From Bacillota bacterium (lineage in GTDB: Bacteria > Bacillota > Clostridia > Acetivibrionales > DSM-1351), in assembly GCA_023390335.1 (NCBI GenBank), contig JAEWCZ010000087.1, positions 1 through 64,000 of the forward strand: DNA of 64,000 nucleotides, read 5' to 3'. The notes under the pieces are model-generated. The model worked only from the letters and a program-made list of their open reading frames with translations. It did no database searches and was not told the DNA's origin. A program made the translations under genes and the position numbers. Position 1 is the stretch's first letter. Each line of letters starts with the position of its first letter. Below, piece by piece: positions 63,136 through 64,000 of this stretch.

Positions 63136-64000
63136 TTAACTATGTCTGTAATCAATTATTCTCTTGCTCTTTTTTTCGCTTCTGGGAAGGCTGCCAATGC
63201 GACTGGCTTCGGCTATAATATGTATTCCGATTCTTTTTTTGAATAAGTCAACGATATTGGATTCGATTTCCTCACGTTCAGTATCCCCATCGGAATTATA
63301 TTCAACCTTGAGAGTCATAACATCCTTTCCATTTAGATGGTCAATAATAATTTGGTACTCACTGCTTGCTCCGTCAACATCCTTTAGTATCTCATCAATC
63401 TGTCCGGGATAGATGTTCACGCCTTTTACCTTAACCATGTCATCAGTACGACCAATAATCCTATCAATACGTGGATATTCCAGACCACACTTACATTTTC
63501 CCGGTATTATTCTTGTCAAATCTCTCGTTCTGTACCTGAGAAGTGGCGCTCCTTCCTTTCGTAGAGTTGTAATTACCAACTCACCAACCTCTCCCACCGG
63601 GAGAACCTCCTCGGTCACAGGGTCAATTATCTCAAAATAAAGGTAATCATCGTAATAATGCATCCCGTCGTGGCAAGGGCAGTCAATTGCTATACCCGGT
63701 CCGTAAATCTCTGTAAGGCCGTAAATATCATAAATATCAATCTTAAGCTCATTTTTTATACGCTGTCTCATTTTTTCGCCCCAGCGTTCTGAACCAATGA
63801 TGCCCTTCCTCAGATGAATATCAGAGCCTATCCCTCTTTTTTCAACCTCTTCTGCCAGTACAAGTGCATACGATGATGTTCCAATAATAACAGTTGACTT
63901 CAAATCCATCATCATCTGAAGCTGTTTGTCAGTATTGCCGGGGCCCATGGGAACAGCCATTGCGCCAAGTCTTTCAGCACCTGCCTGAAAGCCTATGCCG
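63136..64000 (-). CDS. paaK: Phenylacetate-CoA ligase family protein, C-terminal part
   Basis: The open frame runs off the window end, so the start is missing. Visible: LTEIYGPG, EVGELVITTLRKEGAPLLRYRTRDL, GRTDDMVKVKGVNIYP and a terminal Lys/Arg-rich KKSKRIIDYR. These are the adenylate-forming motifs of PaaK-type aryl-CoA ligases. In clostridia such proteins often act on indoleacetate or related acids; the substrate is not settled here. Confidence 0.88.
   Translation of the reverse strand, partial: GIGFQAGAERLGAMAVPMGPGNTDKQLQMMMDLKSTVIIGTSSYALVLAEEVEKRGIGSDIHLRKGIIGSERWGEKMRQRIKNELKIDIYDIYGLTEIYGPGIAIDCPCHDGMHYYDDYLYFEIIDPVTEEVLPVGEVGELVITTLRKEGAPLLRYRTRDLTRIIPGKCKCGLEYPRIDRIIGRTDDMVKVKGVNIYPGQIDEILKDVDGASSEYQIIIDHLNGKDVMTLKVEYNSDGDTEREEIESNIVDLFKKRIGIHIIAEASRIGSLPRSEKKSKRIIDYRHS

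Overview
The window looks like a chromosomal segment of a mesophilic, cellulolytic clostridium (Ruminiclostridium / Clostridium cellulolyticum-like). The support is AT-rich DNA, strong GGAGG ribosome-binding sites, TTGACA/TATAAT promoters, a dockerin-bearing family 8 glycoside hydrolase, S-layer-homology proteins and three clostridial-type riboswitches. I see no prophage, insertion sequence or CRISPR array. This assignment comes from reading gene families; no database search was run.

Layout. 1-2.7 kb: end of a tRNA-Gln/tRNA-Lys cluster, then a MutS2-type ATPase without a C-terminal Smr domain. It sits behind a long leader with a tiny upstream ORF and an intrinsic terminator. 2.7-6.3 kb: tRNA-His, a 58-residue zinc-ribbon protein, aldose epimerase and the cellulosomal GH8 enzyme. 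6.3-13.6 kb: a heterodimeric ABC exporter divergent from an AraC regulator, a ZIP transporter, a CAP-domain exoprotein behind a structured 5' region, and MscL. 13.8-19.2 kb: hybrid-cluster protein with a divergent Crp/Fnr regulator, an SPFH/zinc-ribbon and TM2/zinc-ribbon pair, and an MFS transporter. 19.2-24.5 kb: a four-gene operon built round a large dynamin-like GTPase. This is the best candidate for an uncharacterised system. 24.7-28.6 kb: tRNA-Leu, then a secreted beta-helix protein and a nitrilase-superfamily protein that share a near-identical 65-bp promoter segment.

28.6-38.6 kb: HD-GYP protein, metallophosphoesterase, phosphoglucomutase, a permuted-papain-like protein, uvrB-lrgA-lrgB behind a LexA-box-like palindrome, mntP, trpS and an unannotated small membrane protein. 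38.7-45.4 kb: purine and queuosine salvage. A guanine-type riboswitch precedes xpt and a BMP-type nucleoside ABC transporter, and a preQ1-I riboswitch precedes queT. 45.5-56 kb: FAD oxidoreductase, cyclophilin, a GT-C-like membrane protein, topoisomerase IV (parE-parC), a DUF4097 lipoprotein, and folT behind a THF riboswitch. 56-64 kb: FMN-binding-type lipoprotein, DUF3243 protein, a four-gene MacA-MacB-SLH operon, and a phenylacetate-CoA ligase cut by the window end.

The genes with the clearest functional links are the riboswitch-controlled transport/salvage genes (guanine, preQ1, folate), the uvrB-lrgAB operon and the dynamin operon. Several starts were moved from the longest ORF to a codon with a well-placed Shine-Dalgarno sequence; each such entry says so.
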